Shown here piece by piece: positions 49,665 to 57,590 of a DNA stretch of 61,587 nt (its first letter is position 1; every line of letters starts with the position of its first letter). The translations under genes were made by a program, and so were the position numbers. This DNA is from Yinghuangia soli (GTDB lineage: Bacteria > Actinomycetota > Actinomycetes > Streptomycetales > Streptomycetaceae). Below the pieces are notes generated by a model, which was not told the origin of the DNA, did no database searches, and saw nothing but the letters and a program-made list of their open reading frames with translations. The stretch is taken from positions 226,530 to 288,116 of the forward strand of contig NZ_JAKFHA010000006.1 in assembly GCF_021502675.1 (NCBI RefSeq), given 5' to 3'.

Positions 49665-50765
49665 AGACTCGTCGCCCTCACGCGGCCTGGGCAACTCCAC
49701 GGACTCACCTCGCGCCTCCAGTACCCGCCGGGCCACCCGCCCGAGATCGTCCGCACTAGGCAGCAGTGCCTGCATCTCGGGCGTCAGCGCACCGTAGGTG
49801 GACACCGCCATAGGCTGGCGCGAGTTGTTCAAGGCGTACTGCACGACCGAAGCGTTGCGTCCTGCCGCGATGAGGATCCCGATCGTCGGATCGTCGCGTG
49901 AGCTGTCGCGGACCAGGTCGTCCACCACCGCCACATAGAACCCGAGCTTGCCGATGTGCTCCGGCGTGGCCTTGACGGTCTTGAGCTCGATGACGACGTA
50001 GCGGTGCAGCTTGAGGTGGTAGAAGAGCAGGTCGATCAGGAACTCGTCGCCGCCGACGTCGAGGCGATACTGGCGCCCCACGAAAGCGAAGCCGACCCCG
50101 AGCTCCTGCAGGAAAGCCACGAGTTGGGCGACGAGCGCGTCCTCGAGCTCACGCTCGGCATGGTCGTCGGCGAGCCGCAGGAACTCCAGGTTGTACGGCT
50201 CGCGCGTGATCTGGCGGAGCAAGTCCGACTGCTCCGGCACCACAGCGTCGAAGTTGTGCAGTGCGACGCCTTCGCGCAGATGCAGTCCGCTCCGGATCAT
50301 GTGCGTCATGACGGCGCGCGACCAGCCGTGCTGAACTGCCTTCGCGGCGTAGAAGTCCTGCTCGGCGCGGGTGTCGAGGCTGCCTAGCAAGATCGTGATG
50401 TGCCCCCAGGGCAATTGGTCAACAGCCTGTTGACCAATTCCGTTCGGCCACAATGCTGCGAACTTCCGCATGTACTTGAGGTTGGTCCGGGAGAAGCCTG
50501 TCCGCTCAGGAAACTCGGCTCGAAGGTCCACAGCCAAGCGATCCATGACCTTCGTGCCCCACCCCTCCTGCCGCTGCCGATCCAGGATGATCTTGCCGAT
50601 GCGCCAGTAGTGCGCAATCAACTCGGCATTGACGGCCCTGACGACCCGCGACTGCGCAGTCGCGATCTCGCCCCGGATGTCGTCGAGCATCTCCGTGTAG
50701 GAAGCAGGCAGCGCGACGCCGGCCAGGCCCTCGTTCTCGGAGTTGTGGTCCACGGGCTTGGACAT
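49644..50765 (-). CDS. DUF1016 (YhcG-type) PD-(D/E)XK nuclease family protein
   Basis: This 373-residue protein begins MSKPVDHNSE. The N-terminal helical DUF1016 domain spans about 22-165 (AHYWRIGKIILDRQ, FPERTGFSRTNLKYMRKFA, QQAVDQLPWGHITILL). The C-terminal nuclease domain has Asp245, then Glu260 and Lys262 in VVIELK, the PD-(D/E)XK pattern. Family members are found in defence and mobile contexts, but their biological role is poorly defined. Its start follows the stop of a second DUF1016 gene by two bases. A perfect 27-bp palindrome lies inside its coding region. Confidence 0.8.
   Translation of the reverse strand: MSKPVDHNSENEGLAGVALPASYTEMLDDIRGEIATAQSRVVRAVNAELIAHYWRIGKIILDRQRQEGWGTKVMDRLAVDLRAEFPERTGFSRTNLKYMRKFAALWPNGIGQQAVDQLPWGHITILLGSLDTRAEQDFYAAKAVQHGWSRAVMTHMIRSGLHLREGVALHNFDAVVPEQSDLLRQITREPYNLEFLRLADDHAERELEDALVAQLVAFLQELGVGFAFVGRQYRLDVGGDEFLIDLLFYHLKLHRYVVIELKTVKATPEHIGKLGFYVAVVDDLVRDSSRDDPTIGILIAAGRNASVVQYALNNSRQPMAVSTYGALTPEMQALLPSADDLGRVARRVLEARGESVELPRPREGDESNGSTSC
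50413..50439. repeat. Palindrome 3, inside the DUF1016 gene
   Basis: A 27-bp palindrome, perfect around one central base; the left arm is AATTGGTCAACAG. It encodes the conserved GQQAVDQL segment of the DUF1016 domain on the minus strand. Confidence 0.75.
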
Positions 50766-50767
50766 GG

Positions 50768-51301
50768 TCAGCTCTCCTCCGCTTCACCGTCGGCGAGGTC
50801 GCGGCTGTGGAGGTCGATGTCGATCATGTGGATGAGGACGTTGCGGGACCAGCCGTACTCGACGGTTCGGCCGGCGTAGAAGTCGCGTTCGGCGCGGGTG
50901 AGGGTGTCGTCGAGGAGGACGACGATGTGGCCCCACGGGAGGCGGGTGACGGCGCGGAGGCCCAGGCCCTCGGGCCAGGCTTCGGCGAGGGACTGCATGT
51001 TGCGCAGGGCGCCGGCCGAGAAGCCCTTGCGGTCCGGGTACTCGCGGGCGAGCTGGCGGGCGAGGCGCTCGTACAGGCGCTGGCCTGCGTGCTCGCGGAG
51101 TTGCCACATGCTGATCGCCCGGCCGATGCGCCAGTAGCGGCGGATGGCGTCGGGGTTGGGGCCGATGACCTTGCCGATCGGGGCGTAGGCCACCTCTGCT
51201 GCCACCGCGCCATGCAGTTCGCCATACGTAGGCGGCAGTTCGGGTTCATCGGCGGCGCTGAATGTGTCCGGATAACGCGTCATGCCGACAACGTCGAGCA
51301 T
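50768..51301 (-). CDS. DUF1016 N-terminal domain protein without nuclease domain
   Basis: This protein has about 177 residues from ATG 51301 (MLDVVGMTRY); ATG 51283 is an alternative. It carries only the N-terminal DUF1016 domain: IRRYWRIGRAISMWQLRE, YPDRKGFSAGALRNMQSLAEAWP, RLPWGHIVVLLDDTLTRAERDFY. It ends with an acidic tail where the full-length neighbour continues into its nuclease domain. It may be a truncated duplicate or a dedicated partner subunit. The two-base gap to the full-length gene means both are made together. Confidence 0.72.
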   Translation of the reverse strand: MLDVVGMTRYPDTFSAADEPELPPTYGELHGAVAAEVAYAPIGKVIGPNPDAIRRYWRIGRAISMWQLREHAGQRLYERLARQLAREYPDRKGFSAGALRNMQSLAEAWPEGLGLRAVTRLPWGHIVVLLDDTLTRAERDFYAGRTVEYGWSRNVLIHMIDIDLHSRDLADGEAEES

Positions 51302-51519
51302 CCGTTCCCACCGCCGCGGGAGAACAAACCGGAGTCACCCGAGCGCCCGCATAGATCCGGGGTTGTGCGCCCCACGTCGGAGTGACGACCGCGCGCGGTG
51401 ATGAGAGAGGCAACGTTTCTGCATGGTCGGCGCACTCGCGGGTGGTGGCGGGGTACGCCAGGGTGGCGAGGGTGGATTCGGAGGCCGGGCGGCCCTCCCC
51501 GCGAGCCTGATACCAGCGA

Positions 51520-51534
51520 TCTGACGGTCCGTCG
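51520..51534. promoter_or_regulatory. Putative steroid-regulon operator, site 9
   Basis: The site reads CTGACGGTCCGTCGG with one mismatch in the right half-site. It lies 87 bp upstream of site 10 in the 387-bp gap before the fadE operon, which has no gene of its own. Confidence 0.6.
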
Positions 51535-51606
51535 GAAATTCTTGATCTTTCTCACAAGATCATTGCCGCGTCCCTCGATTTGATCTTGACCCGGTGCTAC
51601 GTTGAT

Positions 51607-51621
51607 CTGACTGTCCGTCAG
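51607..51621. promoter_or_regulatory. Putative steroid-regulon operator, site 10
   Basis: The site reads CTGACTGTCCGTCAG with perfect half-sites and the consensus CCG, 67 bp upstream of the first gene of the five-gene operon. Confidence 0.8.
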
Positions 51622-51688
51622 GTTTCCGTGGTGACCGGCGTTCGTGTACCTCCCGTCGGTCTCTGCACGCGCGCCCCCAGGAGGTGCC

Positions 51689-52876
51689 GTGGACTTCGAA
51701 CTGACTCCCGACCAGCGCTCTTTTGCCGAAGAAGTGGAGCGCTTCCTCAACGAGAACCAAGATCCCGAGGTGTTCGACGTCACCCGGGAGAACATGGCCC
51801 AGATCGTCGACACCCCTGCCCGCCGCGCCTTCATGCGCAAGATCGCCGACCGCGGATGGCTCGGCATCACCTGGCCCGAGGAATGGGGCGGCCAGGACGG
51901 CGACGGCATCTACGAGTACGTGCTCAACGAGGCCCTCGCCGGCCGCGGCGGCCCGCAGATCGGCAAGGGCGTCGGCATCATCGGCAAGACCCTCCTCGCG
52001 GTGGGCAGCGACAAGCTCAAGGCCGAGTTCCTGCCCAAGATCCTCCGCAACGAGGTCGAGTTCGCGGTCGGCTACAGCGAGCCCGAGGCCGGCTCGGACG
52101 CCGCGTCCATGAAGCTCCGCGCGGTCCGCGACGAAGGCCGCGGCGGCTGGGTGCTCAACGGCCAGAAGACCTGGACCACCTCGGCGCACTTCGCCGAGTG
52201 GTACTGGGTCGGCGCCCGAACCGACCCCGACGCCCCCAAGCACTACGGCATCACGCTGTTCCTGGTGCCGCTGGACCACCCGCAGATCACCATCCGCGGC
52301 ATCTGGACCATGGGCGACGAGCGCACCAACGACGTGTTCTTCGACGACGTCTTCGTCTCCGACGACTACGTGGTCGGCGAGCTCAACAAGGGCTTCCAGT
52401 ACATATCCCAGGCCCTGGACCTCGAGCGCTTCACGATGTTCTCCTTCGCGCCCATCGCGCAGCGCCTCGACCTGCTCACCGACTACGTCAAGGGCGCGAC
52501 GCGCGACGACGAGCCGATGAGCGCCGACCCCGTCGTCCGGCAGAAGATGGCCACGCTGGCCACCGAGGCCGAGGTCGCCCGGCTGCTCGGCCTGCGGGTC
52601 GTGGCCGCCGCGGAGAAGGGCGGCGCGCCGCCCACCACCGAGGCGTCCGAGTACAAGCTGTACGCCACCGAGCTGTCCAAGCGGCTCGCGAACGCCTCGA
52701 TGGACCTCGGCGGGCCCGGCGCCCAGCTGAAGGTAGGCACCGAGGAGGCCCCGATGAAGGGACGCGCCGAGTCGACGTACCGCTACACGGTGCTCGACAC
52801 CATCGGCGGCGGCACTTCCGAGGTGCAGAAGAACATCCTGTCCCGTCGCAAGCTCGGCCTCCCGAAGAACTTCTGA
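51689..52876 (+). CDS. Acyl-CoA dehydrogenase, catalytic type
   Basis: This 395-residue protein starts at GTG 51689 (VDFELTPDQR) with AGGAGG four bases upstream. It has VGYSEPEAGSDAA (127-139), NGQKTWTT, WTMGDERTNDVFFDDVFV and a candidate catalytic Glu246 in DLERFTM. The C-terminal segment is GGGTSEVQKNIL. This is the helix-G glutamate type found in catalytic subunits of the steroid heteromeric dehydrogenases. Its probable partner is the beta-type FadE at 55098, the last gene of the operon. Site 10 and probably site 9 control it. A side-chain or HIP-derived acyl-CoA is the likely substrate. Confidence 0.8.
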   Translation: MDFELTPDQRSFAEEVERFLNENQDPEVFDVTRENMAQIVDTPARRAFMRKIADRGWLGITWPEEWGGQDGDGIYEYVLNEALAGRGGPQIGKGVGIIGKTLLAVGSDKLKAEFLPKILRNEVEFAVGYSEPEAGSDAASMKLRAVRDEGRGGWVLNGQKTWTTSAHFAEWYWVGARTDPDAPKHYGITLFLVPLDHPQITIRGIWTMGDERTNDVFFDDVFVSDDYVVGELNKGFQYISQALDLERFTMFSFAPIAQRLDLLTDYVKGATRDDEPMSADPVVRQKMATLATEAEVARLLGLRVVAAAEKGGAPPTTEASEYKLYATELSKRLANASMDLGGPGAQLKVGTEEAPMKGRAESTYRYTVLDTIGGGTSEVQKNILSRRKLGLPKNF

Positions 52877-52893
52877 CGGAGACCTGGACCCCG

Positions 52894-54060
52894 ATGGGCA
52901 GCGAGCTCCTCGAAGGCGTCACCGTTCTGGATCTCGCGAGTGTGGGCCCCGCGGCCCGCGCCTCGCGCTGGCTCGCCGACTACGGCGCGGACGTGGTGAA
53001 GGTCGGCCCCGTCCCCGCGAAGAGCGGCGTGCAGATCGCTCCTCCCTTCTTCTCGTACAGCGCACACCGCCGCATGAAGCGGGTCCTGCTCGACATCAAG
53101 GCGCCGGACGGCCGCGACGCGTTCCTCGCGCTCGCCGCCAAGGCCGACGTGGTGATCGAGAGCTTCCGGCCCGGCGTGGTGGACCGGCTCGGCATCGGGT
53201 ACGCGGCCGTCTCGGCGGTCAACCCGGGCGTCGTGTACTGCTCGACCTCCGGGTTCGGTCAGTCCGGACCCAAGTCGCAGCACGCCGGCCACGACCTGAA
53301 CTATCTGGGCACCGGCGGCTTCCTGCACCTGACCGGCAAGGACGGCGACGGCCGGCCGCCCATCCCGGGCGCCACGGTCGCGGACAGCGCGGGCGGTGGC
53401 ATGCACGCCGTCATCGCGGTCCTCGCCGCCCTCCTGCACCGGCAGCAGGACGGCCTCGGCCGGCACCTCGACGTGTCGGTCGCGGACGGCGTCCTGGCCC
53501 TGATGGCCCTGTCGGTGGACGAGCACCTCGCCACCGGCGCGGACGTCGAGGTCGGCTCCAACCTGCTGCTCGGCCGCTACGCCTGCTACGACAACTACCA
53601 GGCAGCGGACGGCAAATGGCTCGCCGTCGCGTCGATCGAGCCGCGCTTCTGGGCCAATCTGTGCAAGCTGCTCGGCCTGGAAAAGTGGACCCGGCACCAG
53701 AACGACGACGCGGTCCAGGACGACATCCGGCGCGACATGGCCGCGGTGTTCCGCACCAAGGACCGCGACACCTGGGTGGCCGAGCTCGCCCCGGCCGACA
53801 CCTGCGTCTCCGCGGTGCTCTCCATCCCGGAGCTGGTCGCGGACGAGCAGTTCGCGGCGCGCGGCGCGTTCGCCACCGCAAAGCACCCCACGCACGGCAC
53901 GTTCCGGCAGATCGGCGCGGTGCTGGCCGGCATGGTCCCGGCCGAGGACCCGTACCTGGTACGCGAGTCGGACGTCACCGACACCGACGAACTGCTCGCC
54001 GCGGCCGGCTTCGCCGCCGACCGCATCACCGCACTACGCGACGAAGGAGTGGTGGCGTGA
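52894..54060 (+). CDS. CaiB/BaiF family, alpha-methylacyl-CoA racemase-like
   Basis: This 388-residue protein begins MGSELLEGVT. It belongs to the family III CoA-transferase fold. AGHDLNYLGTGGFL places His133, and TVADSAGGGMHA places Asp164, at the positions of the catalytic His and Asp of alpha-methylacyl-CoA racemases rather than the Asp of CoA transferases. Racemases of this type epimerise the 25-methyl centre of sterol side-chain CoA esters before dehydrogenation. It lies 17 bp behind fadE and overlaps the MaoC-like gene. A CoA transferase role is the main alternative. Confidence 0.72.
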   Translation: MGSELLEGVTVLDLASVGPAARASRWLADYGADVVKVGPVPAKSGVQIAPPFFSYSAHRRMKRVLLDIKAPDGRDAFLALAAKADVVIESFRPGVVDRLGIGYAAVSAVNPGVVYCSTSGFGQSGPKSQHAGHDLNYLGTGGFLHLTGKDGDGRPPIPGATVADSAGGGMHAVIAVLAALLHRQQDGLGRHLDVSVADGVLALMALSVDEHLATGADVEVGSNLLLGRYACYDNYQAADGKWLAVASIEPRFWANLCKLLGLEKWTRHQNDDAVQDDIRRDMAAVFRTKDRDTWVAELAPADTCVSAVLSIPELVADEQFAARGAFATAKHPTHGTFRQIGAVLAGMVPAEDPYLVRESDVTDTDELLAAAGFAADRITALRDEGVVA

Positions 54061-54599
54061 CAGACACACCCCAGGCACCGCTGGACGACACCCTCCCCGA
54101 GGACGTCGCGGCACTCATCGGCGCCATCCAGTACGAGAAGACCGCCGCGTTCCCGGTCGAGCAGGGCTACGTGTGGACCAGCTGCGCGTCGGTCTTCAAC
54201 GCGAACCCCATCTACTGGGACGCCAAGGTCGCGGACGACATCACCGGCGGGCCCATCTCCCCGCCGAGCCTGATCTCCGCGTACGCCCGGCCGCACTACT
54301 GGGCGCCCGGTGCGGAGGGCGAACAGCTGTCCCTCCAGGTGCACTTCGACCTCAAGAAGCGCCTCGGCCTGCCCGAGGCGATCATGACCGACAACACCAA
54401 CGTCTTCTACGAGCCGGTCCGCATCGGCGACTACGTGACGTCCCGCCAGGTGCTCAAGTCGGTCAGCGGCGAGAAGCGCACCAAGCTCGGCATCGGCCGC
54501 TTCTGGGTCATCGACGTCGAGTACCACAACCAGAACGGCGACCTGCTGGGCACCGAGTCGTACACCGGCTACGGCTACCGCCGGGAGGCAACCGCATGA
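54057..54599 (+). CDS. MaoC-like hydratase subunit (FAS1-type dehydratase domain)
   Basis: This 180-residue protein starts at GTG 54057 (VTDTPQAPLD). It has the hot-dog fold segments YEKTAAFPVEQGYVWTSCA, ISPPSLISAYARPHYWAP and YEPVRIGDYVTSRQVLKS. It resembles the N-terminal, non-catalytic type MaoC domain (ChsH2-like) that pairs with a catalytic partner. It overlaps the racemase-like gene by four bases (GTGA) and the next MaoC gene by four bases. The pair should hydrate the enoyl-CoA made by the FadE enzyme of this operon. Confidence 0.75.
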   Translation: MTDTPQAPLDDTLPEDVAALIGAIQYEKTAAFPVEQGYVWTSCASVFNANPIYWDAKVADDITGGPISPPSLISAYARPHYWAPGAEGEQLSLQVHFDLKKRLGLPEAIMTDNTNVFYEPVRIGDYVTSRQVLKSVSGEKRTKLGIGRFWVIDVEYHNQNGDLLGTESYTGYGYRREATA

Positions 54600-55081
54600 C
54601 CACCACCGCCACCCCGCTGACCCTCGACCAGGTCAAGGTCGGCGACACCCTCCCGGAGCTGTCCCACGACGTCACCGCCACCACGGTGATCCTCGGCGCG
54701 CTCGCGTCGCGCGACTGGCGGCCCATGCACCACGACTACAAGTTCGCGGTGGAACGCCAGGGCGTGCAGGACATCTTCCTCAACACCCCCAACCAGGGCG
54801 CCTGGTTCGAGCGGTACCTCACCGACTGGACCGGCCCCACCGGGCGCATCGGCCGGGTCGTCTTCCGGATGACCTCACCGGTCTTCCCGGGCGACACGAT
54901 GGTCTACAACGCCACGGTCACCGGCGTCGAGACCGACGAGCACGGCTGCGGCTGGGTGAAGCTCGACGTCTCGCTCACCGTGGACGGCAAGCCCAAGACC
55001 ACCTGCGAGGCACGCGTGGCCGTGCCGACCGCGGCCGATGACAACCCCTGGGACCGGCGCGGCGAGCGCTGGGCCCCGTGA
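54596..55081 (+). CDS. MaoC-like hydratase subunit, catalytic type
   Basis: This 161-residue protein begins MTTTATPLTL. The hydratase-2 type motif is SRDWRPMHHDYKFA with Asp40 and His45 as the catalytic pair, and PVFPGDTMVYNATVTG is the usual hot-dog strand. In mycobacteria ChsH1-ChsH2 hydrate the unsaturated steroid side-chain CoA. Here the two subunits are separate, and no aldolase-like Ltp2 or DUF35 gene follows. It overlaps the first MaoC gene by four bases. Confidence 0.78.
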   Translation: MTTTATPLTLDQVKVGDTLPELSHDVTATTVILGALASRDWRPMHHDYKFAVERQGVQDIFLNTPNQGAWFERYLTDWTGPTGRIGRVVFRMTSPVFPGDTMVYNATVTGVETDEHGCGWVKLDVSLTVDGKPKTTCEARVAVPTAADDNPWDRRGERWAP

Positions 55082-55097
55082 CGCGGGAGGGCCTTCG

Positions 55098-56225
55098 ATG
55101 GACCTGACATTCAGCGAGGAGCAGGAAGTCCTCCGCGACACCGTGCGCGGCCTCGCCGCGCGCCACGCCGACCTGAGCGTGGTGCGGGCGATGGAGGAGG
55201 ACGAGAAGGGCTACCCGGCGGGCTTCTGGGCCAAGCTCGGCGAGAGCGGCCTGGTGGGCCTGACCATCCCCGAGAAGTGGGGCGGGTCGCAGATGTCCAT
55301 GCTGGACGCGGTCGTCGTCTACGACGAACTCGGCCGCGCCCTGTCCCCGTCGCCGCACTTCGCCAGCTCGGTCATGGCCGGCGGCGTCCTCACCGCGGCG
55401 GGCACCGACGAGCAGCGCCAGGAGTGGCTGCCGAAGATCGCCGACGGCTCCGCCGTGGTCACCACCGCCTGGGTCGAACCCGACCGCGGCTACGGCCCCA
55501 AGGGCGTCGCCCTGACCGCCGCCCGCGACGGCGACGGCTGGGTGCTGTCCGGCGTCAAGCGCCACGTCCCGTACGCGAACTCCGCGGACCGCATCCTGGT
55601 CCTCGCCCGCACCGGCACCGGAGCCGAGGACATCACGCTCTTCCTCCTCGACCCCACCGCCGCCGGCGTCACCCTGACCGCCCAGCGCACGGTCGCCTCC
55701 GACACGCAGCACCGCCTCGACCTGGACGGCGTCCGCGTCGGCCCGGACGCGGTGGTCGGCAACGTCGACGGCGGCTGGCCCGTGTGGTCCGAGGTCCTGC
55801 ACGACGGCATCATCCTCCTGGCCGCCCTCGCGGTCGGCGGCGCCCGCCGCGTCCTGGAGATCACCGTCGACTACGCCAAGACCCGGCAGCAGTTCGACAA
55901 GCCCCTGGGCGCCTTCCAGGCCATCGCGCACAACCTCTCGGACGCGGTCACCGCCGTCGACGGCGCCGAGACCCTGGTCTGGGAAGCCGCCTGGGCCCGC
56001 GACAACGGCCGCGACGTCGCCAAGCTGGCCCCGATGGCCAAGCTCTTCGCCTGCAAGACGTACCGCGAGGTCTCGGACCTGGCGGTCCACGTCCACGGCG
56101 GCATGGGCTTCACCGTCGAATGCGACGTCCAGCTCTTCTTCCGCCGCGCGAAGTCCCTGCAGCTGAACTGGTGGGACGACCGCTACCTGGAAGAACTGAT
56201 CGCCAAGCAGATCCTGGACGCGTAA
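55098..56225 (+). CDS. Acyl-CoA dehydrogenase, beta-type
   Basis: This 375-residue protein begins MDLTFSEEQE with GGGAGGG upstream. It has the dehydrogenase layout (GLTIPEKWGGSQ, YDELGRALSPSPHFASSV) and ends VHGGMGFTVECDVQLFFRRAK, the form of non-catalytic subunits. No catalytic Glu is visible in either usual position. With the catalytic-type FadE at 51689 it brackets the racemase and hydratase genes, so the operon encodes a complete dehydrogenation-hydration unit. A strong terminator follows the stop. Confidence 0.8.
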   Translation: MDLTFSEEQEVLRDTVRGLAARHADLSVVRAMEEDEKGYPAGFWAKLGESGLVGLTIPEKWGGSQMSMLDAVVVYDELGRALSPSPHFASSVMAGGVLTAAGTDEQRQEWLPKIADGSAVVTTAWVEPDRGYGPKGVALTAARDGDGWVLSGVKRHVPYANSADRILVLARTGTGAEDITLFLLDPTAAGVTLTAQRTVASDTQHRLDLDGVRVGPDAVVGNVDGGWPVWSEVLHDGIILLAALAVGGARRVLEITVDYAKTRQQFDKPLGAFQAIAHNLSDAVTAVDGAETLVWEAAWARDNGRDVAKLAPMAKLFACKTYREVSDLAVHVHGGMGFTVECDVQLFFRRAKSLQLNWWDDRYLEELIAKQILDA

Positions 56226-56230
56226 CACTC

Positions 56231-56267
56231 CCGAAGGGGCCCGGCCGACCGAGCCGGGCCCCTTCGG
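56231..56267 (+). terminator. Hairpin at end of fadE operon
   Basis: CCGAAGGGGCCCGG (56231-56244) pairs exactly with 56254-56267 around a nine-base loop, five bases after the operon stop. Confidence 0.88.
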
Positions 56268-56277
56268 CGTTCTCGCG

Positions 56278-56305
56278 ATATCCACATCTGCACCAGTATG
56301 GATAT
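56278..56305. promoter_or_regulatory. Inverted repeat upstream of vapB-like gene
   Basis: ATATCCA (56278-56284) and TGGATAT (56299-56305) face each other, and a further TGGATAT occurs at 56327, over the start of the antitoxin gene. This is a typical autoregulatory operator layout for a toxin-antitoxin pair. Confidence 0.6.
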
Positions 56306-56331
56306 ACGCAGCGAGATATACGGGAGTGGAT

Positions 56332-56538
56332 ATGGCCAGGACTGTCATCGATATCGACGACCGGCTGCTGAGACTTGCCGCCGCCGAGCTCGGCACGTCC
56401 ACCAAGAAGGACACCGTGAACGAGGCCCTGCGCCAGGCCGCCGCCCGCGCAGCGCAGCGGCGCATCAAGCAGATGGCCAAGGCCGGAGCCTTCGACGAAC
56501 TCCTGGACCCCGAGTTCGAGGGACGCGTCTGGGAATGA
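56332..56538 (+). CDS. VapB-type antitoxin
   Basis: This 68-residue protein starts at ATG 56332 (MARTVIDIDD) behind GGGAG. The N-terminal beta strand and two helices (LLRLAAAELGTSTKKDTVNE) are the ribbon-helix-helix type of VapB antitoxins, and the C-terminal half (FDELLDPEFEGRVWE) is the usual toxin-binding tail. It overlaps the toxin gene by four bases. The toxin is expected to be neutralised and the promoter repressed by the complex. Confidence 0.82.
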   Translation: MARTVIDIDDRLLRLAAAELGTSTKKDTVNEALRQAAARAAQRRIKQMAKAGAFDELLDPEFEGRVWE

Positions 56539-56945
56539 GCTTCCTTGCCGACAAGAGCGCCTTCGTACGGGTCGGCCTGCCTTTGGTCGAGTCCGTCTGG
56601 GACGACTGGGTGGACGCCGGAGAGATCCGCCTCTGCCAGGTGACCAAAGCCGAGATCCTCTACTCGGCGCGATCCTGGGCGGATTTCGAGATCCTGGAGG
56701 ACACTCTCGAAGCCGGGTTCCCGCACGCTCGGATGCCCGACGATGCCTGGTCGTCGATCGCGGACACCCAACGTCAGCTCGCCCGCATCGGCCACCATCG
56801 GGGACCGGGCATCGCCGACCTGCTCATCGCGGCCTGCGCCCGCTTCCACGGCCTGACCGTGCTGCACTATGACGCGGACTTCGACACGATCGCCAAGGTG
56901 ACCGGCCAACCGACCCAGTGGCTGAGCCCTCCCGGCAGCCTCTGA
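56535..56945 (+). CDS. VapC-type PIN-domain toxin
   Basis: This 136-residue protein begins MSFLADKSAF. PIN-domain acidic residues are visible as Asp6 (LADKSA), Glu in KAEILYSA, Asp in GIADLLIAACA and the closing HYDADFDTIAKVTG. VapC toxins are ribonucleases that cleave tRNA or rRNA. It forms a pair with the antitoxin gene by a four-base overlap (ATGA). Such pairs often mark mobile or variable spots, and this one lies at the edge of the catabolic region. Confidence 0.85.
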   Translation: MSFLADKSAFVRVGLPLVESVWDDWVDAGEIRLCQVTKAEILYSARSWADFEILEDTLEAGFPHARMPDDAWSSIADTQRQLARIGHHRGPGIADLLIAACARFHGLTVLHYDADFDTIAKVTGQPTQWLSPPGSL

Positions 56946-56965
56946 CCCCGGCGGCAGGAGGAATC

Positions 56966-57508
56966 ATGGACGCCTCGGACTGGGTGAGCAGCTCGATGCC
57001 CTACGTGGCTCCGCAACGCGGATCCGGCTCGGATGCGTGGGCCGCCGAGGCCGCAGCGGCCGGGCGGCGGGGCACCCAACGGATCCTGCACGCCGGTGAG
57101 GTGGCCGCCCCTGCCGAAGTGGCCGAGCTGCTCGGCCAGTCGGGGACGGACAAGGTCGTCGTCCGCAGGCGTCTCATGCTCTTGGACGACGAACCCTGCG
57201 AGGTGACCGACACCTATTACCCGGCCGCCATCGCCGGCGGCACGCAGCTCGCCGCCACCGCAAAGATCCGCGGCGGCGCGATCTCGCTGCTGGCCGAACT
57301 CGGTCATGTCGGCACGCACATCCGCGAAGACGTCACAGCGCGCCTCCCCTCGGCCGAGGAACGGGCCGCTCTCGCTCTGGACCGCCATTCGCCCGTGCTC
57401 TGCCTGACACGAACCACCCTGGACCGGGACGGCCGAGCGATCCAGGTGGACCTGATGGTCATGCCGGCGCACCGTCAGCGCCTGCGCTACGAGATGGGGC
57501 TCGGCTGA
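56966..57508 (+). CDS. UTRA-domain protein lacking the GntR DNA-binding half
   Basis: I start this 180-residue protein at ATG 56966 (MDASDWVSSS) with AGGAGG close upstream. The UTRA ligand-binding domain of HutC-type GntR regulators is clear: RRLMLLDDEPCEVTDTYYP, AELGHVGTHIREDVTARLPS, PVLCLTRTTLDRDGRAIQVDLM. No winged helix-turn-helix precedes it, and the space upstream is filled by the vapC gene, so it cannot bind DNA alone. It may be a remnant of a regulator truncated by insertion of the toxin pair, or a ligand-binding partner. Confidence 0.75.
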   Translation: MDASDWVSSSMPYVAPQRGSGSDAWAAEAAAAGRRGTQRILHAGEVAAPAEVAELLGQSGTDKVVVRRRLMLLDDEPCEVTDTYYPAAIAGGTQLAATAKIRGGAISLLAELGHVGTHIREDVTARLPSAEERAALALDRHSPVLCLTRTTLDRDGRAIQVDLMVMPAHRQRLRYEMGLG

Positions 57509-57590
57509 CCGCGACGGCCACGTGGCCAGGTGCTCCTGCTCGACAGGGAACTGGTCGAGGTATCTCCGGCGGCCGATCGAGGTGGCCACG

